Shown here in pieces: positions 33,681-44,056 of a DNA stretch of 64,000 nt. Source of the stretch: Sclerotinia nivalis (Eukaryota > Ascomycota > Leotiomycetes > Helotiales > Sclerotiniaceae); assembly GCA_029531795.1 (NCBI GenBank), contig JAPEIS010000003.1, positions 62,001 through 126,000 of the forward strand. Direction: 5' to 3'. Position 1 is the first letter of the stretch, and every line of letters starts with the position of its first letter. The notes beneath the pieces are model-generated. The model did no database searches and had not been told where the DNA came from. It saw only the letters and a list, made by a program, of their open reading frames with translations. A program made the translations under genes and the position numbers.

Positions 33681-35861
33681 TCAATCATCAGCCCCACCAT
33701 CATCACCCCTTCCCGTCAATGCCCCCACCAATCCCAGCATTCTCCTTCCCAAAAGATCATCCTCACTAGCCAAACTAACCATACTCTTTTGTCTCTTAAT
33801 TCCTCCTCTTAATCTCGTTCTTCCTCTTTCCCCACTACCCCTCCCAATTTCTTCTCTAAGAAGTTTTTCCTTTTTTCTCCTCACTTCACCATCCCCATTC
33901 ATATCACCAGGACCTTTCCCTTTCCCACTAATACTCATTCTCATTTCAAGCCCAGTATCTTCATCCCCCGAACTCTCCGTTCTTGTTCTTCTACGATGTT
34001 TCTCTTTTTCATTTGCTTTGGAAAGTTCTCTTTGTTCTGATTCCTCGAAGATCTTTTGCATCCATTTTCCGCATTGGAAAATATATTTCCATCCCTCGGG
34101 GAAAATTCCAACAAATTGTAAGAAGCCATGACTAATTCCCGGAATTAACATGACTTCTGCTGCATCCTCTCCTTGGCATCGTCTTAGTCTTCCGGCAAAG
34201 ATGACCGTATCATCCACTAGTGGATCTCGTTCTCCCGTAATGAAATAAGTTTTGGGGAATCGAGCTAATAATGAATCAGGTGCTAAAATCGGAGATAGAA
34301 GATAATCAGTCGAAAAGTCGGGACGGTTGTGAGGACCTATGTAAAGAATAATCATGGCGCGCATCATTTCCGGAGTGAGGATGCGGTCATTGAAGTAGGA
34401 TATCATAGATGACATGGCCAGACGGGTGCGTAGAGGGGCGGGATGGTGAGATGTTGATGGCGTAGTTGGTTGAATCTTTGTGGGTGTTTTTTTAGAGGTT
34501 GGAGAAAGAATAGTAGGAGCAGCAGTGCTATATTGAGGGGATGGTAGAGAAATTCTCGACGGTGTTTCAGGAGAGACTTCTACACCTTCTTCCGTTCTGG
34601 ATGGTGGCGAAGGTAACTTCATTGGACTTTCATCCTCATCTTCACTTTGATGTGGTGTTCCCGCTGCCAAAGTATATTGCATACTTTTTCTCTCAATAAT
34701 TCCCTTATTTGTCTTCCTATACTTCCTATCTTTGATCAAACTCATCTGTTCATCACTCATCCAGTTCCCAATGTTCATATCTAATCCGGGATAAATGAGA
34801 ACTAGACCATCCGGAATTGGAAGCGATCCTTGTCCCAAGAATTGTCGAGTATCTGTTCTTCCGGACTCGATGATCATTAATGTGGTGCTGGCAGCTAAAT
34901 TTCCACCGGCACTATCCCCAGTGATCACAACCTTGGGAATAACATCTCCGGATAATCCAACACAACGACCTCGACTAGCGATTATCGTACTGTAGACATC
35001 ATAGCATTCGTTTAATGCATAGGGGTATGGAAACTCTGGTGCTTTCTTGTAATCCAAACTCAAAACCGGCAATCCAGTTTTGCCTGCCCATGCAAATAAT
35101 TTGTCGTCATTTGTTCTTGGATCCATTGCTACAAATCCTCCACCAGGTATATCCAAAACAATCTTTGTATGATTTTTAAGAGCCGATAGTGGTCCGTCAA
35201 AGAATAACCATCCATTGACAGGCTCTTTGTAATCACTACTCGACGGTCTCGGTATTCGAATCGCCCTTGGTGGATATCTCATGAATCTTGGTCGTAATAA
35301 ATTCGACAAAAATCCCAAGTATGGAGTCGTTCCTTTATTCCAACTAACTCTCAAATGATCCACCGTCAACATTCCTCGTACTTTTCGAACTTTTTCATCG
35401 GCTTGCTCAGCAGCAATCAAATAATAAATCGTGAATATAACTCCAGCCAAATCACGTATCCATTTCCGCCTTATACGCATGGCACTCCAAAACCCCGCAT
35501 CCAAAGCTGTAGTAACCCATGTTGCTCGAAAGTATGATCTCGTGTAAAGATTTGCTAAAGGCTCCGGACATTCTAGTCCAACTAGTTTTCCTAAGTTTCG
35601 CGCAATGTAAAGGTAGAGGAGGGTTATGACAAGAGTTTGCCATGGTGTAAGGTATTTCGAGAGTATGCGGGAAAGTTTTCGAATTTTTGGAGGACCATCT
35701 TTGTTCCCTCTGCAAACTGATGTCAGTTATTGCTATGATAATAAGGTGGCGCAAGAATGTTACCGGAAGAGGTAAAACGACCAGAAAGATACCACAGCCA
35801 AAACTTGTATCTTACGAAACTGTACAGAAGGTCGCCCTAAAACATGATCTGCCAACCTCAT
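33681..35861 (-). CDS. Membrane-anchored alpha/beta hydrolase (HSL/steryl-acetyl-hydrolase type)
   Basis: Predicted esterase or deacetylase of the alpha/beta-hydrolase-3 (hormone-sensitive lipase-like) family. Two exons: 35861-35764 and 35709-33681, intron 54 nt, 708 residues. The first exon (MRLADHVLGRPSVQF...) and the segment LTPWQTLVITLLYLYIARNL form two N-terminal membrane helices, pointing to the ER. The oxyanion loop reads IPGGGF (about 220-225), with Pro where HGGG usually has His. The nucleophile elbow is GDSAGG, Ser about 299. Asp about 528 (GERDPLVDD) and His about 560 (GISHGF) complete the triad. A Ser/Pro/Thr-rich insert lies at about 385-460, and the last 110 residues are basic and Gly/Arg/Glu-rich. 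Yeast Say1 is a functional analogue; the substrate is inferred only. Confidence 0.85.
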
Positions 35862-36597
35862 TAGTGGTTGAATGGGGGATGATATGATAGTAAAATATAC
35901 CTATCATCTTGATTAAAGTTATATGTTGTTGTACAAAAGAGAAGATGCCGAGTGAGAACAAAGAATTGTTAATGACATGTGTGCGCCTCGAAGGGTATTC
36001 GTCTTCACGGAAGTCAAAAGGAGAATAGGAAAGAAATTACAGGTTCAAGATAAAATATGTTCGAGAAATGCATGTGAATTTGAAGTAAGAGGTAATTCCG
36101 AAGTGAAGTTCCACTTGCTGTACATGAAGACAAACACAGAAAAGGTAAGAGGATATTGATAACAAATTGAGGATATCTCTCTATCTCTCAAGTCATAATT
36201 AAAGAAGAGGCATATGATCGATTTGACCAAAAAGAGAAGACCGAGGCTGATATAATTCCCCGTTTTCCCCGTTTTCCTCAAATGAGAACGAATTGAAAGT
36301 CTTGGAATGTTTTAATGTTATGCGGGAGTAATGAAATCGTGGGGACCATGTGGAGAAGATGGAGATGGAAGATGGGTTCGTAATGAAGATTGGCATGTGA
36401 ATATGATGACTCAGCTTAATGGCACGTGGCTGCATCATCGTGCCGGCTATTTTTATCCCATCCATTTCTGTTCCAAGTGCAACCTCATCTTCTCCAACTT
36501 CTCCAATATGAAGCTTTCTAGGTGATGAAAATGGAGTATTTTCAGTTAAGATGCTATCTCTCCTCGAATAACAAAATCAACGCCTTTACCTTACCCA
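35862..36597. other. Intergenic, upstream of the hydrolase
   Basis: Promoter side of the hydrolase gene. No supported coding sequence. Confidence 0.5.
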
Positions 36598-37023
36598 TCA
36601 AAATACTGTGCAACAACTTGGACGCGACCACCATGCACATCTTGGCGACTGTATCCTTCGTTTCTGATTTCTGGCCCAGTCAAAGCAACCTTCAGACTTG
36701 TTTATTCGTGCAGCGATCCCAACATTCCGGATCCTGAAGGAATACGGTAACCTAGTGGCACCCGTATCCATTCGGCCGTTTGAGATTTTGATGGAGCGAC
36801 GTTTTACCAGTGGAAATTTGAGCGACTGGATGTCCAGCAGGTAACTAACGGATATTTGGAAACACCAAATCGGCGAACGGGTATTTCCAAGACCATCCAA
36901 CTCATCCCCCAGAATCTTGATGGATGATAATCCGCAGGTATACACCCGGTCGCCCACACATCTCGAGCTCCTGGTGGCCAACACTTTGATATGCACCAGG
37001 AACTGAAAGTGACGAACAATCAT
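36598..37023 (-). CDS. Hypothetical ORF, possible gene fragment
   Basis: A 141-codon ATG-started frame. The central part (VYTCGLSSIKILGDELDGLG, then LLDIQSLKFPLVKRRSIKIS) has a beta-rich, ordinary composition and vaguely recalls C-terminal domains of fungal F-box or HET-associated proteins. The last 35 residues look like read-through. It may be the surviving 3' part of a larger decayed gene. Same strand as the gene at 37106, but no splice link was found. Confidence 0.3.
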   Translation of the reverse strand: MIVRHFQFLVHIKVLATRSSRCVGDRVYTCGLSSIKILGDELDGLGNTRSPIWCFQISVSYLLDIQSLKFPLVKRRSIKISNGRMDTGATRLPYSFRIRNVGIAARINKSEGCFDWARNQKRRIQSPRCAWWSRPSCCTVF

Positions 37024-37105
37024 TTTTCGATTTTCTTTTCTTTCGCAGGCAAAGTTTAGTTTTCCAGTTGCCAGGTCAGTATGGTTAGTGTTGACACAAT
37101 TTGCA

Positions 37106-37938
37106 TTATGTATCCCTGTACGTCAATTCGGGAAGAGCCACGAGTCTGCTGCCCATCTCCAAGACTGAGAGATCCCATGTCTGCCAAAGCGCTCTCTGTT
37201 GCAGAATCATTGCATCGTTTTCACTATCATTCTCAACCCCTTCCATCTTCTCCATGCCTAATTCATCACCATCAATCATCTCATCTTCCATTGCGATACT
37301 AAAATCGTCGTTATTGCACATGTCAAAGATCCGTGATACGACAATGAAGAGTGGTTGGTGGGGTCTACCTTGGGTCATATATTCCCAAAACCCCTGTCTG
37401 CTTCCGCTCTTCCTCCTCCAATTTATTCACTCGATTTATTCTCAATTCCACAAATTGCTGATGGTACTTTGGGTCCCACAGAAGTGGAGCTACACATTGC
37501 TATTCTCCTGAATTTCCACCACCTTCATCGTCGTTGGTATACCATTCTTAAACTCAACTCAACATGAGAACAGTCGGCACCATCCTCTCGATCCACGGCG
37601 CCATTCCCAAATACGGTTTTATTGAGAAACTTCATGAAATCCCTGAGTTTACTGTACTGATCCATGTTGGGGTTGACATCGACTTTTCCCTCAGCCTCCA
37701 ACATTGGTCTGAGGACTTCGAGACATTTAAAGGAGGTATCTTTCTCTTTTTCACGGAGAATTGGAGGGTTTTGGAGTATTGTCAAAGCTTCCAATGGACT
37801 GGTCTTCCTGGCAATTTCCTTCAATGCATCGCTCTTGTCTCCTTCAGTACCATTTTTATGAACGCCATGGTAAATGGTCGCCGCGAGTGCGTCAACCCAA
37901 AAGTAGGAGGGCTGTGGAACCACCGTGATTAGAATTTG
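37106..37938 (-). CDS. Hypothetical protein, three-exon model
   Basis: Not recognised. Exons 37938-37543, 37499-37369 and 37298-37106, in three different frames, joined by GT..AG introns of 43 and 70 nt with matching phases (0 and 2). Agreement of frames, phases and coding-like composition supports the model: FWVDALAATIYHGVHKNG in exon 1, CVAPLLWDPKYHQQFVELRI in exon 2, acidic MEDEMIDGDELGMEKMEGVE in exon 3. Exon 1 is open back to an acceptor at 37939-37940, so a further 5' exon is expected. A two-codon exon ending ATG-CTG with a GTGATT donor, about 60 nt upstream, is one possibility. The visible part is 239 residues, with no signal peptide, membrane helix or known domain. Confidence 0.5.
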
Positions 37939-38466
37939 CTAGAAATTGAACATGCAATAAAGGAGGATGGAAACTACAAGAAATATACTGTGTTAATCAC
38001 CAGCATCAAAGGTGTTTTAGTCTGGGGCAGTACTTCAAAGGAATATGAAGTTGTTTATAAGCGGTAACTCCCAGCAATTTACAAGTGAAAGAAGCACTTT
38101 GTTTTATAACTCATAATACACACGCTGTCCCCTAACAAATATTGGGTTAGAACATTCTTACTCAATGGCACTAGCATGTGGTCTTTCATGGATTATGAGA
38201 CCAAACTATCAAGAGTTTCATTGAGCACTAATGCCAGAGACAAATGCTCTGGCACGTTCAATGAACATGATGAAATGTCATGAAATTATTGCTTCTTCTC
38301 TTCTCATCAAGAACCTTCTACAAATTTCGTGTGGCTCCAACTAATTTTTCTTTCAGCAAAATCAAGCTAAAAGTTAGGATTTCGCATAATGTTTCTCCCA
38401 TATCGCTCATTCCACCATCTGAAACACTCCTTGGTATCAACCCATCCCACATCTCAAAAGTACATA
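37939..38466. other. Intergenic, divergent promoters
   Basis: Region between the minus-strand gene at 37106 and the plus-strand BTB gene. An upstream in-frame ATG for the latter lies at 38389. Confidence 0.45.
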
Positions 38467-39099
38467 ATGTCCTCAACCACTCCCAACATCTATGCGGGAG
38501 ACCAAATAACTCTCCAAGTAGGCACCCAACGCTTCATCACCACAGCCAGAACACTGACTTCAAAGTCAGACTTCTTCAAAAGATTCCTATCCCCCAGGTG
38601 GGCCAAACCCGAAAAAGATGGTTCTTACTTGCTCGATGCCGATCCTGTTCTCTTCGGCCACATCTTGCAGTATTTGAGACGGAATGCATTTCCCATTTTC
38701 TACGACGAGGTCAAGGGTCATGATAAGGCGATGTACGTTGCGCTTCAGCAGGAGGCAGATTACTTCGCCTTGAAATCATTGATGGAATGGCTGAAAGAGA
38801 AGAAGTATCTCCAGGTAGTTCAAACACAGTACACGGTTCATGAAATTGGCAGTGGATTACCTGGAAGATTCCCAGCTGGTGTAAAATATGAATTTTATCC
38901 GAAGTGGTCAATGGAGAAAGTGTATTTGTGCCCGAGCGGAGCTGATGGCCACAATGGGCATCCCCGTTTTTGCCACGAGGGTTGCACGGATATCAGAGAG
39001 GAGCTCGGCCAACAATGGGGAGAGAGGCATGTTTTTGGAGGAGTCATTCTGACATATGAAACAATTTTCAATGAGGATTTATGCGTAGATAGATCCTAA
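38467..39099 (+). CDS. BTB/POZ (T1/KCTD-type) domain protein
   Basis: Single-exon gene of 210 residues starting MSSTTPNIYAGDQIT. The first about 100 residues form a T1-type BTB fold: ITLQVGTQRFITTARTLT (strand then helix), SDFFKRFLSP, DGSYLLDADPVLFGHILQYL and DEVKGHDKAMYVALQQEADYF, ending with a helix around LKSLMEWLKEKK. Such proteins often act as adaptors or oligomerisation modules, some for cullin-3. The remaining about 100 residues have several Cys/His (CPSGADGHNGHPRFCHEGC) but no defined domain. An in-frame ATG at 38389 would add 26 residues that do not look structured; the later ATG was preferred for its context (AAAGTACATAATG) and homology-like start. Confidence 0.8.
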   Translation: MSSTTPNIYAGDQITLQVGTQRFITTARTLTSKSDFFKRFLSPRWAKPEKDGSYLLDADPVLFGHILQYLRRNAFPIFYDEVKGHDKAMYVALQQEADYFALKSLMEWLKEKKYLQVVQTQYTVHEIGSGLPGRFPAGVKYEFYPKWSMEKVYLCPSGADGHNGHPRFCHEGCTDIREELGQQWGERHVFGGVILTYETIFNEDLCVDRS

Positions 39100-40423
39100 A
39101 TGGTCGTTCAATTTCTGCTGGAATTAGGGTCTTCTCAAATCTGACCTTGTCTGATAGGCATCTCCATCGGGGCAAAGGGCCCTTCTAGTTGCAAATAAAA
39201 TTCATCCACAAAGAAATGAACTGACAGTGAATTACCCTGTAAAAAGATATCTACGTCGATCCAAAATATTCACCTTCTCTATTGTGAATCTCTCACCTCA
39301 AGCTATCAAAATCCGAGTAAGTATACTCAACAAATCTTTTCCCTTATACTACCTAACTATACTCAGTCCAAAGCAAAAACATCCCACGATTCGATTAGTT
39401 TTCCCAGCTTCGCTATAATACCTATTGCCTATTCCATCACTAAAGATCTACTAGGTAGACCAATTAATTTGCGAAATGAGCCATATACACATATACACAT
39501 ATACATACATACACCCAATTCATCATCACATCCATCAACCCCTTAAAATCCAACTCGCCAATTATATACCCATCAAATTCATACCTATTAATCCCTTAAT
39601 CCCTTAAACCTAAATATCTAATACTTATCAAACTCATCAAGCTCATCAACCTCGATTGAAAATAACGACTATATATATAGTTTTTAGATATACAACAAAA
39701 TAATAGGTTATCGTCTGACTTTTTATTTATTTTTCCGATCATTCATACCTGAAGAGAGACTAGGATGTTTGTCTCACTTCTAAATTACTATACAAGTGAG
39801 TAATGGATTTTGATACACAGGATTAATCTAGTATTGATTTATGTCCGCAACTAGTAGGTTTACTTACTCACTGTGGTTTTCTATCCCACGCGCTTCCAAG
39901 TACCAGCTATAGTTAAAGCTTCTCCGTGAGCTGGAAAGGTATTTGGTCTTACCGTTATGCTAATGTCTCCGTGGAGAACTTTATTTCAAATTTTCTCCTC
40001 CATGTAAATCGCGGATGAAAAGCGAACCCTCACTTTGTACACACCTAACAATAATCACAATAGCACGTTCTCTAATCGTATTCGACACTTCAAAATAACT
40101 CAGGAAGTTAATCATAGAGAGCAAAGTTTGGATAATGGATTAGTACATAAATTAAATTAGTTAACACAAGCCAGCCAGGTGTGAAATATTCATTGGACAT
40201 ATCGGAGAGCCGAGTCCAGCATGAATACTATCATCTACCATAAAAGTACCTCTCGTGCCTCATCACTAGTAAATACATCAATATCCAACAACTACCTCAG
40301 CATCAAATAGAAATTCAATCAAGCCATTACCATCATAAAAATATCATACAACACGTCCACGGAAACATTTCGGCAAAATCTCAAGAAATCCCCCATTCTT
40401 ATCCATCTAAACGGCGTCCACTC
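39100..40423. other. Intergenic, convergent gene ends
   Basis: AT-rich, with a (CATATACA)n microsatellite at about 39481-39515. No supported gene. Confidence 0.5.
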
Positions 40424-42205
40424 CTAAAACCGGAGAAATCCCAAAGGCATAAGTCTATTCCCAGCACTCTTCGATTTCGCCGCACTGGCCGCACTACCCG
40501 TCGCCGTACCCGTCGCTGTCCCCGCTCTTGCACCTGAAGCCGAGCTACTATTTGTCCCGAAAGTTCCCTCTTCGTCCTTAGGGAATGCCTTGACAGTAGG
40601 TGTAGAATAAGTTCCCTTCACACCACCACCCGAGCACTTATCTGGAACTCCTTTTGCAATCGCACTTGCAGCTCCCCAACTAGGACCGGGTTTTCCCTCT
40701 CTGGCACGTTGCATCGTGAGGAATGATGCATACGACCATGTGAGATCTCCTGCGCTGACGGCTGTACCATTCTCGCGGGAAAATTGTTCGGCGAGGGCTC
40801 CATCTTGTGGGGTGTATTTCTCGGCGACTGCTACGAACCCATCTGCGTAATCTTGCATGGCTTTGACTATGTTTGTAAATTGAGTCGAGTCACTTGCAAA
40901 GGTTCCTTTTTCTATTCCTGGGACCAGGTCGGCGAAGAAAGGCTGGCTGACATCCGTTACGGTGATATTTTTGGTACTGTTGTATGCCCATAAGGCATCG
41001 TAAAGTTGTTCTGCTGCTGCGTACGTGCACATATACCAGGGATTTCCTCCTTGATAAAAATCTTCTGGATAACGACCAATAGCCACTGCTTGACCTGCTG
41101 AAGCTTGTGAATTGACGGTGTAGATAGGTCGGAAGGAATCGACTAGTACTTTGTGATTTGCGAGAGCACGATCGGAACAGGGCTGGAAAGTTGTGGAGTC
41201 ACATCCCACAGCTGGGTCTGGATCATAGGTATGTATGGAAGTCAAGATTGAGTTACAGTCCAATCCAGAACGATCATAGGTTGTTGATTGTACCTGGATG
41301 TTCGAATTGATACTGGTGCCATTCCAATAATTCTGTAACATGCAAAGAACCTCAGGGGCTTGCGCCTCGCAGTCTGCACATGATTCTCCAAGGGCTGTGG
41401 CGAATTTTGTTCCTTCCACCAATGCTCGGTGTTGAACTGCGGTAGTGAAAAATGATGATCCATTAATCTCTTCCCATAGGTCGAAGCTGGATAAATTCCA
41501 GTACTGCGCGACATAGGCCAAGTCATTCCGAACAATAGGCCAGATAATATCCTTGACAGTATCGTTCTGTCCCAAAGCAAGGCGATCATTCCCAAAGGAT
41601 ATCAAAGCTGTCGCGCGAAGAGCCGGTCCATCACGTTGAGGACGTCCCCACTCTCCTAAAAAGGCAGTTTGATTAGTGTAATATTTTGGTTCTGCCAAAC
41701 CTGCGCCCGACTCAAGATTTCCTGAAGGATTTTCGACTGTTTGAAGCTTTGCTTGAGAAGTTACATAATCCTCAATGAGAGTTTGGAAGCTCGAATTGGC
41801 GGTATCAATTAGATATTTGAAAGTCAAAGCCGAATCACGAGTCCACGTGTAGAAGTCTAATTGATATTAGTTTCGCCTGCCAAAATAACGTAAGACTTAT
41901 TAGTAATGATCGACTCACAATTAGGATCAACTGTACTTGGACTGGCAACAACAATTCCAGCACTGGCACCAGGAGCCTTAGAGCCATTGGAGCCAATATT
42001 ATTCAAAACGCCTTGAAGAGCGATGGGGCTTTCCGAGGTGAGATAGTTATCGATTGTTCCTGTCGCACGTGCAGATAATTTGGGTTGTGCAAGGCCTTTT
42101 GCCGAAGATAAAAGACCGGCGACAGCCCTATTGAGTTCATCAGCACAGTTCGGGGTATCTGGGATTAAATGATAAGGCTTACGCAGTAGATTGTTTCCAC
42201 AACAT
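40424..42205 (-). CDS. Secreted glucoamylase (GH15) without starch-binding domain
   Basis: Releases glucose from starch and maltodextrin ends; secreted. Three exons: 42205-42183, 42127-41919 and 41856-40424, introns 55 and 62 nt, 554 residues. The signal peptide spans exons 1-2 (MLWKQSTA then AVAGLLSSAKGLA). The mature start carries ESPIALQGVLNNIGSNG and GIVVASPSTVDPNYFYTWTR. Catalytic features: DLWEEINGSSFF with the general acid Glu about 206, GRYPEDFYQGGNPWYMCTYA, and GALAEQFSREN with the general base Glu about 434, followed by DLTWSY. After about residue 490 there is only a Ser/Ala/Gly/Thr-rich stretch ending in GNRLMPLGFLRF. The CBM20 module found in many fungal glucoamylases is absent. 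A GPI or wall-linked end is possible but not shown. Confidence 0.92.
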
Positions 42206-44056
42206 GGTTGTAGATAGGTTGTTTGGTATCCAGGTACTATGAACAACTGTGGGTGTCGAATGTTGAAGGATCAGAATTGATTAAGAACGGCAACGATTCC
42301 ACGCGTAAACGAATGAAATTTCGTTTTAAATCCGAAATTAAAAATGATGTATTATTAGCCGCTTTGGCAGTGGTATTTAAGTTAAGGAGGAAAGGAAGCA
42401 AACGACAGGAACAACAGTACCTTGAAAGGAATAAATACTGTAAAATGATAAACTTTTTGGAAAATCAATATCATGCTGTACCAATTAACCAAAATGACAA
42501 GAAAATAGGAGTTCTCCTGCATTCGGTGTGGTTTGTCGATCTATCCACAAATTAGGGTTAGGTGCGGGACAGGGTATACCCGGGGTAACACCCGGGCAGG
42601 CATATTATTCTATTCCACCTCTAGGGGAGGATAACCCAAAAGTGCTGGTGCCCCGGTCTCTGGGGCATTGATTGTGCGATATCTATAAATGATTAGAAAT
42701 TTTGGATAATCTATCGTATATCAGGACTCCCATCATCCTTGAGGGGGGGTAAATAGACTTCGTTGGAAACCATCTTCTTTGGCGCCACAGATCTGAAGAA
42801 CCAACAACTTTTACAAGACGGTTATGTAACAAATATCCGTGGTATCCTGGGTACCAGTCCGGTTAGATGCGTACTTTGTAGAGGTCAATTACCCTAGGTA
42901 GTACCACAAATTGAACCCCCTGGTGTTATCCCCGATATACCCCTGAATGCTGTGCTAACCCCTTCATCACAAGTTTGAACAATACAACACAGCCTCGGAA
43001 ATTACTCCGGAAAAAACATCGAAAACTCATCAACAAACACATGTAAACCACGATAATATATATATCTCTCTCTAATTCTATCAATCCTCATGATGTTCAA
43101 AAATCTCGAAAAATCCTACAGAGTGAAAGAAAAATATCCCTCACCCATACACCGTAGCGCGATTAATACCACAAAAGATTCCAGGGGCTAAGCGAACGCC
43201 AAGCCATTTGAAGTTGGAACCCGAGTACTACCCTAAACCCACATTTCCGACCGAAAACTCCACGTCTTTCCCCACGGCGTCTGACACCACTTACCTCATG
43301 CGGATTGCGGCGGGAGTGTGACCGGTCAAAATCATAGTCTTTTTGTGGAAGAATCGCCTACCTTTTACGGAGCGCTTAGTGTTGGTACTTGGCATTGATA
43401 CGTGATGTTCTAAAGGTCTGAAAGGATTTGTAGGATACGAGTTCGATGGTGGTTTTAAGAATTGGTAATAGTTTCGTGGTAAAGGCGCATTTGTACAGTC
43501 TCAGCATTTCGTGCCGCCGATCAAATGATGAGTGCTGGTCTTGAAGGAAAGATCGTTGATTCCTATGTTAGCATTTTTTATGCAGGTTGCCCGTTATGCT
43601 GAAAGTCCTTCCGCTATATCTCGTGTGTTGTACGTCAATTTAACGTTGACGCGGCATCGGCGTTGCATAAATCACACATACTTTGTGGCACAGAAATAAA
43701 AATCCTGCATTAAAGGGCACGCTGTTTTTGGTGTGGGTAGTATTCTTCTCCACGTTTTTCAATAAGGTTGCAATGCAGAAATTGTTATTACGAACTGAGA
43801 TTGCAGGGGTCTGCATGCAGATACTTGATGAGAAACGCTTACTCAATTCTATGACCAATTAGAGTTCTTTAACTGAGGCTTTTTCGTATTGAAATATCAA
43901 ACATTTCGTTACATTTCATTTAACAAGAGAATTAAATACTCCGAACCCTAACCCATATAAACTTTATTTTCTGAATCCCTGTTTAGCCTACCTGAATTCT
44001 GTAAGAGAATACGGTACAATCCTTGTATCCTTCTCTTATCTGCTGGTCTCATAAGT
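42206..44056. other. Intergenic between glucoamylase and P450
   Basis: Upstream of the glucoamylase and downstream of the P450. Contains the inverted-repeat element listed at 42570-42945. Short open frames on both strands are not convincing. Confidence 0.5.
42570..42945. mobile_element. Candidate non-autonomous TIR element (MITE-like)
   Basis: Terminal inverted repeats of 25 bp: 42572-42596 begins GGGTATACCCGGGGTAACAC, and the reverse complement of 42918-42942 begins GGGTATATCGGGGATAACAC. They match at 21 of 25 positions. Both ends extend to a CAGGG(G)TATA-like terminus, which recalls hAT elements. The interior (about 320 bp) has no coding capacity and includes a GCCCC..GGGGC hairpin near 42651. 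No clear target-site duplication was found, so the superfamily is uncertain. Confidence 0.5.

Noticed and set aside
37564..37932. Plus-strand ATG-started frame of about 120 codons
   Set aside because: Overlaps exon 1 of the minus-strand three-exon gene, whose frames and introns fit together; the plus frame has no support.
36598..37938. Reading 36598-37023 and 37106-37938 as one gene
   Set aside because: Exon 3 of the upstream gene ends in a stop and has no good donor leading into the downstream frame.
40424..42205. Loss of the glucoamylase general base
   Set aside because: On first view the Glu before QLSARDLTW of the Aspergillus enzyme seemed replaced by Thr, but counting back 17 residues from the conserved Trp places the base at the Glu of AEQFS, which is present.
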